Of a stretch of 64,000 nt of DNA, positions 56,115 through 64,000 are shown one piece after another (the stretch's first letter is position 1; every line of letters begins with the position of its first letter). The notes under the pieces were generated by a model. The model saw only the letters and a list, made by a program, of their open reading frames with translations, made no database searches and was not told the origin of the DNA. Made by a program: the position numbers and the translations under genes. Origin of the DNA: Mageeibacillus sp. UBA5438 (lineage in GTDB: Bacteria > Bacillota > Clostridia > Saccharofermentanales > DTU023); assembly GCA_002427535.1 (NCBI GenBank), contig DIRK01000047.1, positions 1 to 64,000 on the forward strand. Reading direction: 5' to 3'.

Positions 56115-56750
56115 TCAATTTTTAAGCATATTGCGGATCGCCCTCTTACCCCATTCCATCGCCGGCACCATGATGGGACCGACAAGGAAAGCGCCCAGAA
56201 GCGTCCCAAACCAGACCGTACCGCCTAAAAGCCATCCGGCAAGCGTCATCAGGATGTCATAGAGAATGCGCACATAGCGGTAGGAGATGCCCGTCTTTTT
56301 GGCGATGGTCTGGTTAATGCCGTCCGTGGGACCGAGCCCCAGTTCGGCTGATTGGTATAGCCCCAGCCCGATCCCGATGAACACCGTCCCCAACAAGATC
56401 ATGACGATGCGGATCAGCATGGAAGGATCGCCGCCCACAACAAAGGGTATAAGGTAGTGAAACAGGTCAATGAAGGATCCAATGGCAAAGGCATAGATGG
56501 CCGTGCCCAGGTGGATGAGCTTGCGGTCGACAATGAGTAAAACAACAAGTGTCACGGCATAAAGGATATTGGTGGCCATGCCCGCCGTGACCCCGAGGCT
56601 TCGCCCCAACCCCTCCACAAAGGCTGTGACGGGGTCCGACCCGAGTTCGGCGCGCAGATAAAGCGCACAGCCCAAGGCGGCGCCCATGACGCCTATGAGG
56701 ATAAAGATCAATCGGAGAATCAGGCTTTTCAAACCACGTTTTTTATTCAT
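56115..56750 (-). CDS. YczE/YitT-family membrane protein
   Basis: A 211-aa integral membrane protein with five or so TMs and duplicated motifs: LRAELGSDPVTAFVEGLGR near residue 28 and QSAELGLGPTDGINQTIAKK near residue 130, typical of the COG2364 (YczE/YyaS) group. Function unknown; relatives are often next to MocR-type regulators, none of which is present here. AGGTGA lies just before the ATG at 56750; an in-frame GTG at 56756 is possible. Confidence 0.85.
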   Translation of the reverse strand: MNKKRGLKSLILRLIFILIGVMGAALGCALYLRAELGSDPVTAFVEGLGRSLGVTAGMATNILYAVTLVVLLIVDRKLIHLGTAIYAFAIGSFIDLFHYLIPFVVGGDPSMLIRIVMILLGTVFIGIGLGLYQSAELGLGPTDGINQTIAKKTGISYRYVRILYDILMTLAGWLLGGTVWFGTLLGAFLVGPIMVPAMEWGKRAIRNMLKN

Positions 56751-56859
56751 ACTCACCTGCTCATCTTGAATTCAACATACAACAGAATACATGAATGATT
56801 CAAAAGAGGCGGACGTAACCCAAAAAAGACCGCGACAACGCTCAAACTGATGTATCTCT

Positions 56860-56878
56860 ATGTACTTTTCTTGTACAT
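56860..56878. promoter_or_regulatory. Perfect palindrome upstream of the YczE-family gene
   Basis: ATGTAC, 7 nt, GTACAT: perfect 6-bp arms in the 152-bp gap between the aminotransferase stop and the membrane-protein start. No T tract follows, so an operator is more likely than a terminator. The bound protein is unknown. The rest of the gap shows nothing clear. Confidence 0.4.
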
Positions 56879-56902
56879 TTATAGCGCCTCAGAAGGCAAT
56901 CT

Positions 56903-58006
56903 TCAAATTTGACGCATGGCCGATACCACCCGGTCTACACTTTCGATCTTGGCGTTGTAGCCCATGAGGCCGACGCGTACGATTTTGCCGGCCAATGCGC
57001 CAAGCCCCGCGCTGATTTCGATATGGCGTTCGCCCAATAATGTCGATCGAAGCGCCGATTCATCGACTCCCTCCGGGACCACAAGTGCGTTCAGCATCGG
57101 GAGACGGTACGGCTCATCGACCAAAAGTGTCCAGCCCAAAGATCCTAGCTGTTCCACCCAATGTTTGTGCGCCTTCACATGGCGTTCGAAGACCTTTGCC
57201 GGTCCCTCCTCCAGTATATTCAGCACCGCCTGGTACAACCCGTACATCATGTTGATCGGAGGCGTGTGGTGGTATACGCGTTTGCCGCCGCTCATATATT
57301 CTGTTAAGAGTGTCATGTCAACATACCAGTTGGGTACCTTTGTTTTTCTTTTTTTAATGGCTTCAACAGCCCTTGGTGAAAAGGTAATCGGCGAGGCGCC
57401 CGGCGGGCAGGACAGGCATTTTTGTGAGCCGGCGTAGCAGACATCGACGCCCCAACGATCCGCTTCAATCGGCATGCCCCCGATGGCGGTGACCGCGTCG
57501 ACGATGTAGAGGGTATCTTCTTTCAACAACTCCCCGATTTCTTTGACGGGGTTTAACACACCCGTGGAGGTTTCGGCCATGACGACGGCGACGATTTTGA
57601 AAGAGTCTTGTCGCAGCGCTTTTTCAACTTCCTCTATATCAGCGGGGGTCCCCCATTCAAAGGCAAGCTCTGTCACCTGAGCGCCCAAACGGGTAGCGAC
57701 CTCCACCATGCGGACACCGAAAACACCGTTTTGCAAGATGAGAACCTTGTCCCCTTGTTCCACAAGGTTCACAAAGGAGGCTTCCATGCCCAATGAACCG
57801 GTGCCGGACAAAGGGATGGTCAGTGTATTTTCGGTACCGAAGAGTACGCGTAAACCGGCCATTAATTCATCCATGATCCGGATAAAATAAGGATCCATAT
57901 GACCCAAGGTGGGCTGCGACATGGCGTGGTAGGTCGAGGGGGCGACACTTGACGGCCCCGCTCCCATGAGCATCGTGCTTTGTACGCGATCGAGTAAGTT
58001 ATTCAT
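56903..58006 (-). CDS. Class V aminotransferase (alanine/serine-glyoxylate type)
   Basis: A 367-aa PLP enzyme. The Schiff-base Lys is in YAGSQKCLSCPPGASPITFS near residue 193; SGTGSLGMEASFVNLVEQGD near residue 65 and DAVTAIGGMPIEAD near residue 170 are the other hallmarks. Members transfer amino groups from Ala or Ser to glyoxylate or other oxo acids; the donor cannot be set from sequence. CCGGAGGAATTGCC precedes the ATG. It stands alone, with its own promoter candidate. Confidence 0.9.
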   Translation of the reverse strand: MNNLLDRVQSTMLMGAGPSSVAPSTYHAMSQPTLGHMDPYFIRIMDELMAGLRVLFGTENTLTIPLSGTGSLGMEASFVNLVEQGDKVLILQNGVFGVRMVEVATRLGAQVTELAFEWGTPADIEEVEKALRQDSFKIVAVVMAETSTGVLNPVKEIGELLKEDTLYIVDAVTAIGGMPIEADRWGVDVCYAGSQKCLSCPPGASPITFSPRAVEAIKKRKTKVPNWYVDMTLLTEYMSGGKRVYHHTPPINMMYGLYQAVLNILEEGPAKVFERHVKAHKHWVEQLGSLGWTLLVDEPYRLPMLNALVVPEGVDESALRSTLLGERHIEISAGLGALAGKIVRVGLMGYNAKIESVDRVVSAMRQI

Positions 58007-58094
58007 GAGGCAATTCCTCCGGTTATCATTTTCAGTTCTCTTTTTATCCTACTTGAAATGGTGGAAAGATTCACTTGTGAACGGACAAGCCATA

Positions 58095-58123
58095 AGTATT
58101 TAAAAGGAGCAGGGACTTCACAA
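58095..58123 (-). promoter_or_regulatory. Candidate promoter of the aminotransferase gene
   Basis: TTGTGA (58123-58118), 17 nt, AATACT (58100-58095) on the minus strand, in the 122-bp gap behind the SEC-C gene. Each hexamer matches four of six consensus bases. Confidence 0.35.
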
Positions 58124-58128
58124 TCATT

Positions 58129-59499
58129 TTATATATCATCACCCAAACGCGTAATGATCCCATGCACAATCGCCTTTTCGTACATTTCCCGAAACATCTT
58201 CTTTGCTCCCTCGCCAAAACTTATGGACATCGAACTCGTAAAGCTGTCATAGATGATTTTGTCCTCAAAAGGTAACAGCACCGTTTCAATTTGAGTCGGT
58301 AATTTCCTCTGCATAGCGTCTGACAGCGACCGGCTAATGCCCTTAATACCGTACAGCCTGTTTTCTTTTTGCTCGTTAGTGCCAATCACCACCGCATATT
58401 CGGGTTTGTAATCCACCAAAAGGAACATATCCTTCTTGTGGTGATCGCGCCAGGCTTCAAGAAGCGCGATTTTTCTGTCCGTGAGCGACACGGCGTTCAG
58501 GTAATCGTCTATCAATTTTGGATTTTCCCACAAAACCTCGCGCACTTTATAGATCTGCTCGTCACTGACAGGATTGGGGTAAACCGGCTTGACCACCTCG
58601 TTAATGACTTTTTTTTGTTCGTTGACAAAGCTCATTAATCCATACCAAGTTTCATAAAACAGGGCGCATTCGCTTCTTGAAAGTTGCGCCGTTTGGGATT
58701 CCTCGATCAGGAGGCAGCATCTTTTATATTTCTTGCCGCTTCCGCAAGGGCAAGGGTCGTTCCGGCCTATCATTTTCCTTTCCGACAGGAGGATCTGTGA
58801 CGGATCGTTTTGGGGAAAGTGGTCTGCAAGATACTTATTCATCTCGTTTGGAGTATGACCTTTATTTGACCAGAGCCGCATATTGTTACAGGCATCCGTA
58901 AACAACTCGAGAAACACCTGGGCTTGTTTTTCGCTGCTAAAAATTAGCCCATATTTTTCAAGAAGCTCGCCAACTTCGTAAATTCCTGCGCTGAACGCCG
59001 AGATTTCCTTTAATTCATTGTAGAATCGGTATCTCTGATTGTTATCCGGCCACTCTTTGACGGCAAACTCATGGAGTTTATCCCAGAAAGATGCCTGCGT
59101 TTTGCTCTCGTAATATGGGTTTGCAAATTTCAAAAACTCATCCTTTTCAGGGATGAACCTCGGCTTTTCACCTTGCTTTAAAAGCCAAGCGTCTGCATAT
59201 TCAAAGTCCTCGATTGCCCAGTAATGGACGATGTTTTCTTTATAAAAGCAATACCATTTATGTTTCAGTACGAGCGGTAGTAGCAATGTGACCACCTCGT
59301 CGGGGGTTGTCTGTTCCTCGTTCTGGCGGTTGAATATTTCTGCAAGTTCTTCCTTAGAAATGACGCCATAGAGATTTACGGCCGCCCTTGCGTACAGATC
59401 AAGCAATTTGCGTACGGGCGCGCGCCCGTACGGGCAGCGGGTTACCGCTTCGACCGGGTTATATTTCTTAAATATTTTCTGCGACTTACTTCCAGTCAA
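58129..59499 (-). CDS. SEC-C zinc-motif protein of unknown function
   Basis: A 456-aa protein with a central SEC-C metal motif (MIGRNDPCPCGSGKKYKRCC near residue 242) of the kind that binds zinc in SecA and YecA-like proteins. The N-terminal half is helical and carries a conserved-looking CPYGRAPVRKLLDLYARA near residue 22; the C-terminal half has no recognisable domain. The start is a TTG at 59499 behind GAGGG, since stops (TGA, TAA) lie just upstream and no early ATG exists. Such proteins are scattered in Firmicutes accessory regions; role unknown. Confidence 0.8.
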   Translation of the reverse strand: MTGSKSQKIFKKYNPVEAVTRCPYGRAPVRKLLDLYARAAVNLYGVISKEELAEIFNRQNEEQTTPDEVVTLLLPLVLKHKWYCFYKENIVHYWAIEDFEYADAWLLKQGEKPRFIPEKDEFLKFANPYYESKTQASFWDKLHEFAVKEWPDNNQRYRFYNELKEISAFSAGIYEVGELLEKYGLIFSSEKQAQVFLELFTDACNNMRLWSNKGHTPNEMNKYLADHFPQNDPSQILLSERKMIGRNDPCPCGSGKKYKRCCLLIEESQTAQLSRSECALFYETWYGLMSFVNEQKKVINEVVKPVYPNPVSDEQIYKVREVLWENPKLIDDYLNAVSLTDRKIALLEAWRDHHKKDMFLLVDYKPEYAVVIGTNEQKENRLYGIKGISRSLSDAMQRKLPTQIETVLLPFEDKIIYDSFTSSMSISFGEGAKKMFREMYEKAIVHGIITRLGDDI

Positions 59500-59591
59500 T
59501 TATCATTCCCTCACCTTCGGTTTTAAATCCACGGTGCAAGTACCAGCCGAGCACCTCACGGACAAACATATTATAAGCTATTTCGCGTTAT

Positions 59592-60131
59592 AGTCGAATC
59601 AAGAATGTCGTTGTAAATGCCCTTTCCCCGTGGAGGAGTCTTAGTCCTCTTACCTCGCCGTCCTGGGACGGTCGAACATTTATTCTTATTCGTTTCATGC
59701 CCAATAACTTTTCGGTTTCTCTTTCTCGTATCCGATCGTGGTAGTCAGCCATGTCATTGCATTTCTTGCCCACTGTCCACTGCTCATGGAGCTCCAATAA
59801 AAGAGCGCCCGTTAAGCGCGTCAGACCTTCTTCGTTAGGAAAGATCCGGGATTCCTATGTGCGTGGTAAGCCCGCGTGCACGGTAACCGTTACGATACGT
59901 TTGGCGTTCTTCACTTCGTTCGTACAAGCTTCGCTCCGATCTGGCTTTCTGCCTCCGCATTCAAGACCGCGTTAAAAACCCGCTCGAGTAATGGCGAAGT
60001 GCATCGCTATCCCCTTTTTCGCCATCCTATTCAATACATCCGATGTTTTACATTAGCCGCATCCTACAGGACGGGGATGAGGTGGCTCTTTTTGTGCCAA
60101 GCAGTTAACACAACTTTATAGGACACTATCA
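59592..60131 (-). mobile_element. Internally deleted IS256-family element, copy A
   Basis: A 540-bp element nearly identical to 61212-61751. On the minus strand it starts with an end resembling GTGTCCTATAAAGTTGTG, contains remains of the transposase N-terminus (YERSEERQTYRNGYRARGL) and then, after a deletion, the C-terminus (RIFPNEEGLTRLTGALLLE, LHEQWTVGKK), broken by stops and frameshifts. Both are typical of IS256 (mutator) transposases. The other end carries TTGTAAATGCC, an imperfect inverted repeat. It covers most of the gap 59500-60131; nothing else is visible there. Confidence 0.85.
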
Positions 60132-61190
60132 TTAGTCTCCTTCTTCCTGCTTATTATCAGCACTGTTTCTTACGGCCTTCTTCGCATTCTTTTCTATTTC
60201 TTTAACCGTGTCCAGGTAGGCTTCCTCAACAGGCGATATTGTTTTAACCTGATATTTTCTGTACTCTGCCTTGGCCTTATCGAGTGCCTGTTCTCGACTT
60301 ATCTTTCCAGCTCCCCGCAACAAGGCTCTGTCACCTGAACCTAAGATACGATCGAGTAGTTCAAGATAATCACGCATATACATAGGTTTCTGGTCCATGG
60401 CATTGATTTCCGCCAAGTCAAAATAACCCGAGACGAGATTATTTAAAATCTTCAGCTCATTTTCGCTCAAATAATTCTTAGCTATTCGAATATCTTTTAA
60501 GGCGGGCAACTCACCTTGAAAAGTTGTCAGTCCCATGAAGGGTTTTTCGCTGTTTGCTCGCTCATAGATTATCTCTGCTGCCGTGCGGCCATGAGTAGCA
60601 TAATGGAGCTTGTTTTGCACAATAGCAAAGAATTTGATTGATTCTTCACTTTTCGGATTGTAATCAACGCTGGTGGCGTAAAGATCCAGTACTTGACGGT
60701 AAAGAACTTTCTCTGAAGAGCGAATATCCCGGATGCGGCCAAGCAACTCTTTCCAATAGTTGCCGCCGGCATTTCCTTTAAGCCGCTCATCGTCCAGAGT
60801 AAAGCCTTTAATCATATACTCTTTCAATCTGGTAGTCGCCCACTGACGAAAGCGTGTGGCTACAAGAGACTTTATTCGGTAGCCAAGAGAGATGATCATA
60901 TCGAGATTATAGTGAGGGATTCTCCGTGCAACCTCTCTTTTACCCTCCGTTCGAACCTGTCGGAATTCCCGACAAGTCGCTTTTTCTTCCAGTTCCCCAT
61001 CTGAATAAATGTTTTTAATATGCTCTACAACGTTTGTCCGGCTGGACTGAAATAGCTCTGCCATCTGCTGCTGAGTAAGCCACACCGTCTCATCTTCCAG
61101 TCGCACATCAATTTTTGCAGAACCGTCCTCAGCTTGATAGATGATGATTTTGCTGTTACTGTCGCTGTTACTATTTTCTACTGATTCCAC
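60132..61190 (-). CDS. RhuM-family protein
   Basis: A 352-aa protein of the virulence RhuM family: KIDVRLEDETVWLTQQQMAE near residue 24, FQSSRTNVVEHIKNIYSDGE (a likely DNA-binding helix-turn-helix) and the conserved core RRIPHYNLDMIISLGYRIKS, FRQWATTRLKEYMIKGF and FFAIVQNKLHYATHG. Relatives are common in mobile and defence islands; molecular function is unproven. Start is a GTG behind AAGGGGGAG. Its stop codon is immediately next to the end of IS copy A and its start lies about 20 bp from copy B. The gene looks AT-richer than the core genes, which suggests transfer. Confidence 0.85.
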   Translation of the reverse strand: MESVENSNSDSNSKIIIYQAEDGSAKIDVRLEDETVWLTQQQMAELFQSSRTNVVEHIKNIYSDGELEEKATCREFRQVRTEGKREVARRIPHYNLDMIISLGYRIKSLVATRFRQWATTRLKEYMIKGFTLDDERLKGNAGGNYWKELLGRIRDIRSSEKVLYRQVLDLYATSVDYNPKSEESIKFFAIVQNKLHYATHGRTAAEIIYERANSEKPFMGLTTFQGELPALKDIRIAKNYLSENELKILNNLVSGYFDLAEINAMDQKPMYMRDYLELLDRILGSGDRALLRGAGKISREQALDKAKAEYRKYQVKTISPVEEAYLDTVKEIEKNAKKAVRNSADNKQEEGD

Positions 61191-61211
61191 TATTTACTCC
61201 CCCTTAAAGCA

Positions 61212-61751
61212 AGTCGAGTCCAGACTGTTGGTGTAAATGCCCTTTCCCCGTAGAGGAGTCTTAGTCCTCTTACCTTCACGTCCTAGGACGGTCGAACATT
61301 TATTCTTATTTGTTTCATGCCCTATAACTTCTCGGTTTCTCTTTCTCGCATCCAATCGTGGTAGTCAGCCATGTCATTGTATTTCTTGCCCACTGTCCAC
61401 TGCTCATGGAGCTCCAATAAAAGAGCGCCCATTAAGCGCGTCATACTTTCTTCTTTAGGAAAGATCCGGGATTCCTATGTGCGTGGTAAGCCCGCGTGCA
61501 CGGTAACCGTTACGATACGTTTGGCGTTCTTCACTTCGTTCGTACAAGCTTAGCTCCGATCTGGCTTTCTGCCTCCGCATTCAAGACCGCGTTAAAGACC
61601 CGCTCGAGTAATGGGCGTAGTGCATCGCTATCTCCTTTTTCGCCATCCTATTCAATACATCCAATGTTTACATTAATCACATTCTACAGGAAGAGAATGA
61701 CGTGGCTCTTTTTGTGGCAAGCAATTTACACCACTTTACGGGACACTATCA
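61212..61751 (-). mobile_element. Internally deleted IS256-family element, copy B
   Basis: A 540-bp direct repeat of copy A, over 90% identical by eye and carrying the same internal deletion. It preserves more of the transposase reading frame on the minus strand (DSDALRPLLERVFNAVLNAE, then AESQIGAKL) before a one-base frameshift, and the same RIFP-type C-terminus. Ends: GGTGTAAATGCC on the left and, inverted, GGTGTAAATTGC on the right. It abuts the tRNA-Leu terminator. No full-length transposase is in the window. Confidence 0.87.
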
Positions 61752-61794
61752 AAAAACCACCTGCTGACAAAATTTCTTTTATCAACAGATGGTA
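61751..61794 (-). terminator. Terminator of tRNA-Leu
   Basis: Past the tRNA CCA end, minus-strand ACCATCTGTTGA pairs with TCAGCAGGTGGT (two G-T pairs) around an A/T-rich loop and is followed by six T. The IS end (copy B) directly borders the T tract, so the element landed at the terminator without destroying it. Confidence 0.85.
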
Positions 61795-61800
61795 TTTTTT

Positions 61801-61883
61801 TGGTGCGGACAACAGGACTCGAACCTGCATGGTTTCCCACTGGAACCTAAATCCAGCGTGTCTGCCAATTCCACCATGTCCGC
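61801..61883 (-). tRNA. tRNA-Leu, anticodon UAG
   Basis: Acceptor stem GCGGACA / TGTCCGC closes a full leucine tRNA with encoded CCA. The anticodon loop TTTAGGT between CTGGA and TCCAG gives UAG (reads CUN codons); the long variable arm (TGGGAAACCA) and TTCGAGTCC T-loop are typical of class II tRNA-Leu. The body is 80 nt plus CCA. Confidence 0.95.
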
Positions 61884-61891
61884 GCTTATCT

Positions 61892-61897
61892 ATTATA
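61892..61897 (-). promoter_or_regulatory. -10 element of tRNA-Leu promoter
   Basis: A perfect TATAAT lies 8 nt before the tRNA 5' end on the minus strand. No good -35 is found at 16-18 nt, so the element may rely on other contacts or on transcription from lepA. Confidence 0.5.
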
Positions 61898-61949
61898 ATC
61901 GAACAAACAAGACAGCTCGTCATTACCTCCTTATGTATTTATGTTAAGG

Positions 61950-63761
61950 CTAATCTCCTAAGCGGAGCACACTCATGAACGCTTCCTGCGGAACCTCGAC
62001 ACTCCCGACCTGTCGCATGCGTTTCTTGCCTTCTTTTTGCTTTTCCAAAAGCTTCTTCTTGCGTGAGATGTCACCGCCGTAACACTTCGCTGTAACATCC
62101 TTGCGATATGCCCGAACCGTCTCTCGCGCAATAATGCGGCCGCCGACACTTGCCTGAATCGGAATCTCAAACTGCTGACGGGGGATATTCTCCCTTAACT
62201 TCTCCGCCATGGCCCGGCCGCGGCGGTAGGCGTCATCCCGGTGAAGAATAAAGGTCAAGGCATCGACCTGCTCACCATTAATCATCATGTCAAGTTTCAC
62301 CAAGTCCGACACCTGCCAATCTTTAAACTCATAGTCAAGCGAGGCATAACCTTTAGAATTCGATTTTAAAGCGTCAAAGAAATCGTAAATGATCTCATTT
62401 AAAGGCATGTCATAGTGAAGGTTCACGCGATTTTCATCCACATACTCCGTATTGACATAGACGCCGCGATAATTATGACAGAGCTCCATGACATTCCCGA
62501 TATAATCCTTCGGCGTCATGATCGACGCTGAGACGACCGGCTCTTCAATGCTCTGTATCCTTTCAGGGTTCGGCATATTCGTCGGATTCTCCAGCATCAT
62601 CTGCTCACCGTCCACCAAGTTCAAGCGGTAAGCAACCGAAGGGGCAGTGGAGATGAGATCGAGATCAAATTCGCGCTCTAAACGCTCCTGAATAATCTCA
62701 TAGTGCAAGAGTCCCAAAAAACCGCAACGAAAACCAAAACCCAGGGCGGTGGACGTCTCTGGCTCAAAGGAGAGTGCCGCGTCGTTCAGCTGCAAACGCT
62801 CCAAGGCATCCCGAAGGTCAGGGTAATCCGCGCCATCCACCGGGTACATCCCGCAAAACACCATCTGGCGCACCGGATGGTAACCGGGGAGGGGTTCTTC
62901 GGCCGGATTTTCGGCCAAGGTAATCGTATCCCCGGGAGCGGTATCGCGCACATTTTTAATGCTGGCGGTGACAAAACCCACGTCGCCCGCGTAAAGCGCT
63001 TCTTTTCCTTCCATCGCCGTCGGTGAAAAAGTGCCGAGCGAGGTGACCGTAAAACGCTTTTTCGAATGCATCATGAGGATCTCATCGCCCAAAGACAATT
63101 TACCCTCGCGGACGTTCACATGCGTAATGACACCGAGATAGGCGTCGTAAATCGAGTCAAAGATTAAAGCGCGCAACGGCTTTTCAGTGTCACCTTCCGG
63201 AGACGGCAGATACTCTGCGATCTTTTCAAGTACTTCATCAATATTGATGTCATTTTTGGCAGAAATAAGGGGTGCGTAAGACGCATCGATCCCGATGACC
63301 TCTTCAATTTCATGGCGCACTTCCTCAGGCCTTGCGGAATTCAGGTCAATCTTATTGATCACGGGCAACACTTCCAACCCCGCGTCAATCGCAAGGTAGG
63401 CATTGGCCAACGTCTGAGCCTCCACGCCCTGCGAAGCATCCACAATAAGGATGGCACCGTCACAGGCCGCCAATGAGCGCGAGACCTCATAGTTAAAATC
63501 CACGTGACCGGGGGTGTCAATCAGGTTGTAGACGTATTGTTCACCGTCTTTCGCCGTATATTCCATACGCACGGCGCGTGCTTTAATCGTGATGCCCCGC
63601 TCGCGTTCAATATCCATATTGTCAAGCAATTGATCGAGTTTTTCACGCGACGAAATCGCCCCCGTATGTTCAATCAGGCGATCTGCCAGGGTCGATTTGC
63701 CGTGATCGATATGCGCAATCACACAGAAATTTCGAATATTCTTTCTTAAGACTCGTTTCAT
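61950..63761 (-). CDS. lepA: Elongation factor 4
   Basis: A 603-aa ribosome-associated GTPase that back-translocates or helps stalled ribosomes. G motifs AHIDHGKST near residue 18, DTPGHVDF and NKIDL are present, and the LepA-specific C-terminus contains [20 protein letters not shown] near residue 560. Length is normal. It lies 40 nt after the lepB stop. Confidence 0.97.
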   Translation of the reverse strand: MKRVLRKNIRNFCVIAHIDHGKSTLADRLIEHTGAISSREKLDQLLDNMDIERERGITIKARAVRMEYTAKDGEQYVYNLIDTPGHVDFNYEVSRSLAACDGAILIVDASQGVEAQTLANAYLAIDAGLEVLPVINKIDLNSARPEEVRHEIEEVIGIDASYAPLISAKNDINIDEVLEKIAEYLPSPEGDTEKPLRALIFDSIYDAYLGVITHVNVREGKLSLGDEILMMHSKKRFTVTSLGTFSPTAMEGKEALYAGDVGFVTASIKNVRDTAPGDTITLAENPAEEPLPGYHPVRQMVFCGMYPVDGADYPDLRDALERLQLNDAALSFEPETSTALGFGFRCGFLGLLHYEIIQERLEREFDLDLISTAPSVAYRLNLVDGEQMMLENPTNMPNPERIQSIEEPVVSASIMTPKDYIGNVMELCHNYRGVYVNTEYVDENRVNLHYDMPLNEIIYDFFDALKSNSKGYASLDYEFKDWQVSDLVKLDMMINGEQVDALTFILHRDDAYRRGRAMAEKLRENIPRQQFEIPIQASVGGRIIARETVRAYRKDVTAKCYGGDISRKKKLLEKQKEGKKRMRQVGSVEVPQEAFMSVLRLGD

Positions 63762-63801
63762 GGGTCTTCGTGTTTCCTTATTCTAGCCTCCGGATACGTT
63801 T

Positions 63802-64000
63802 TTACCGAGGTTTACCAATTTTGTCAAGCGGATAGAAGCGAACGAGCAAACGCCCTTCAATATCTTTGCGAGAAATGGGGCCTATATCGCGGCTATCGCG
63901 GCTTTTTGTCCGATTGTCCCCCATAAGATAATATTCATCCTCTCCCAATTCCACCACCGCATACTCTGCCACATGTTCGTAAGTCATGAGCCCTTCTTCC
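63802..64000 (-). CDS. lepB: Signal peptidase I, C-terminal end only
   Basis: The frame is open to the right window edge, so the N-terminal part (membrane anchor, catalytic Ser and Lys) is outside. The visible 65 residues contain YYLMGDNRTKSRDSRDIGPI, the conserved box E of type I signal peptidases, and the final RLLVRFYPLDKIGKPR. The protein removes signal peptides from exported proteins. Confidence 0.9.
   Translation of the reverse strand, partial: EEGLMTYEHVAEYAVVELGEDEYYLMGDNRTKSRDSRDIGPISRKDIEGRLLVRFYPLDKIGKPR

Noticed and set aside
59617..59838. Plus-strand frames repeated at 61237-61458 that look like a duplicated small gene
   Set aside because: They are the antisense of IS256 transposase remnants; the repetition comes from the two IS copies.
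61726..61923. A 65-codon minus-strand frame with AAGGAGG just before its ATG
   Set aside because: It runs through the whole tRNA-Leu and its terminator into the IS end, and the ribosome site is only 2 nt from the ATG.
1..64000. CRISPR arrays, prophage genes, rRNA genes, or purine, THF and T-box riboswitches
   Set aside because: No regularly spaced repeats, phage structural genes or rRNA were seen, and the leaders before fhs and ade are too short or lack riboswitch cores.

Overview
The window is chromosomal DNA of a low-to-mid GC (close to 50% by eye) Gram-positive-type bacterium, most likely a member of the Clostridia. Supporting signs are strong AAGGAGG-type ribosome binding sites, zinc-ribbon S14, L24 and L36, a KOW-domain gene between map and infA, shared ECF transporter genes behind rplQ, a large fhs (formate-tetrahydrofolate ligase), a lipoprotein-type OppA, and single-polypeptide FtsEX with an M23 hydrolase. 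I cannot name a genus from the sequence alone.

Layout. (1) 1-1236: a secreted surface protein running off the left edge. (2) 1450-23331: a near-complete S10-spc-alpha ribosomal super-operon read leftwards, from rpsJ through secY-adk-map-infA-rpmJ-rpsM-rpsK-rpsD-rpoA-rplQ, with a strong promoter and about 250-nt leader at 23332-23615 and a perfect intrinsic terminator after rplQ. It is followed by a fused two-domain EcfA ATPase, EcfT, TruA, PncB and a PHP-family phosphoesterase. (3) 23622-29336: a cell-division/peptidoglycan block (CdaR-like regulator, FtsE, FtsX, M23 hydrolase, CtpA-type protease), behind fhs (29398-31077). (4) 31184-35315: a Crp/Fnr regulator with a perfect inverted repeat upstream, divergent from a SIMPL-domain protein, adenine deaminase and nitrilase-family hydrolase, then the wreck of a PflX-like radical SAM gene. 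(5) 35723-46865: an 11-kb leftward peptide-use locus, with a TetR regulator, a DPP-IV-like S9 peptidase, OppA-B-C-D-F, a small membrane protein and a second S9 peptidase. (6) 47089-49480: a divergent metal cassette (96-aa protein, P1B ATPase with a CPG instead of CPC motif, small HMA protein). (7) 49461-52455: a B12-binding mutase-like protein coupled to an opine-dehydrogenase-like enzyme. (8) 52587-58006: a MacA/MacB-type efflux system, a YczE-family membrane protein and a class V aminotransferase. (9) 58129-61883: accessory DNA, with a SEC-C protein, two 540-bp internally deleted IS256-family elements in direct orientation flanking a RhuM-family gene, and a tRNA-Leu(UAG) with its terminator. 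(10) 61950-64000: lepA and the end of a signal peptidase I gene.

Most of the window is housekeeping. The most unusual parts are the cobalamin/opine-dehydrogenase pair, the non-canonical P-type ATPase cassette with its putative TetR operator pair, the RhuM composite-transposon-like unit, and lineage-specific extensions on ribosomal proteins L16 and L22 and on FtsE. All calls come from reading the sequence; no database search was run.
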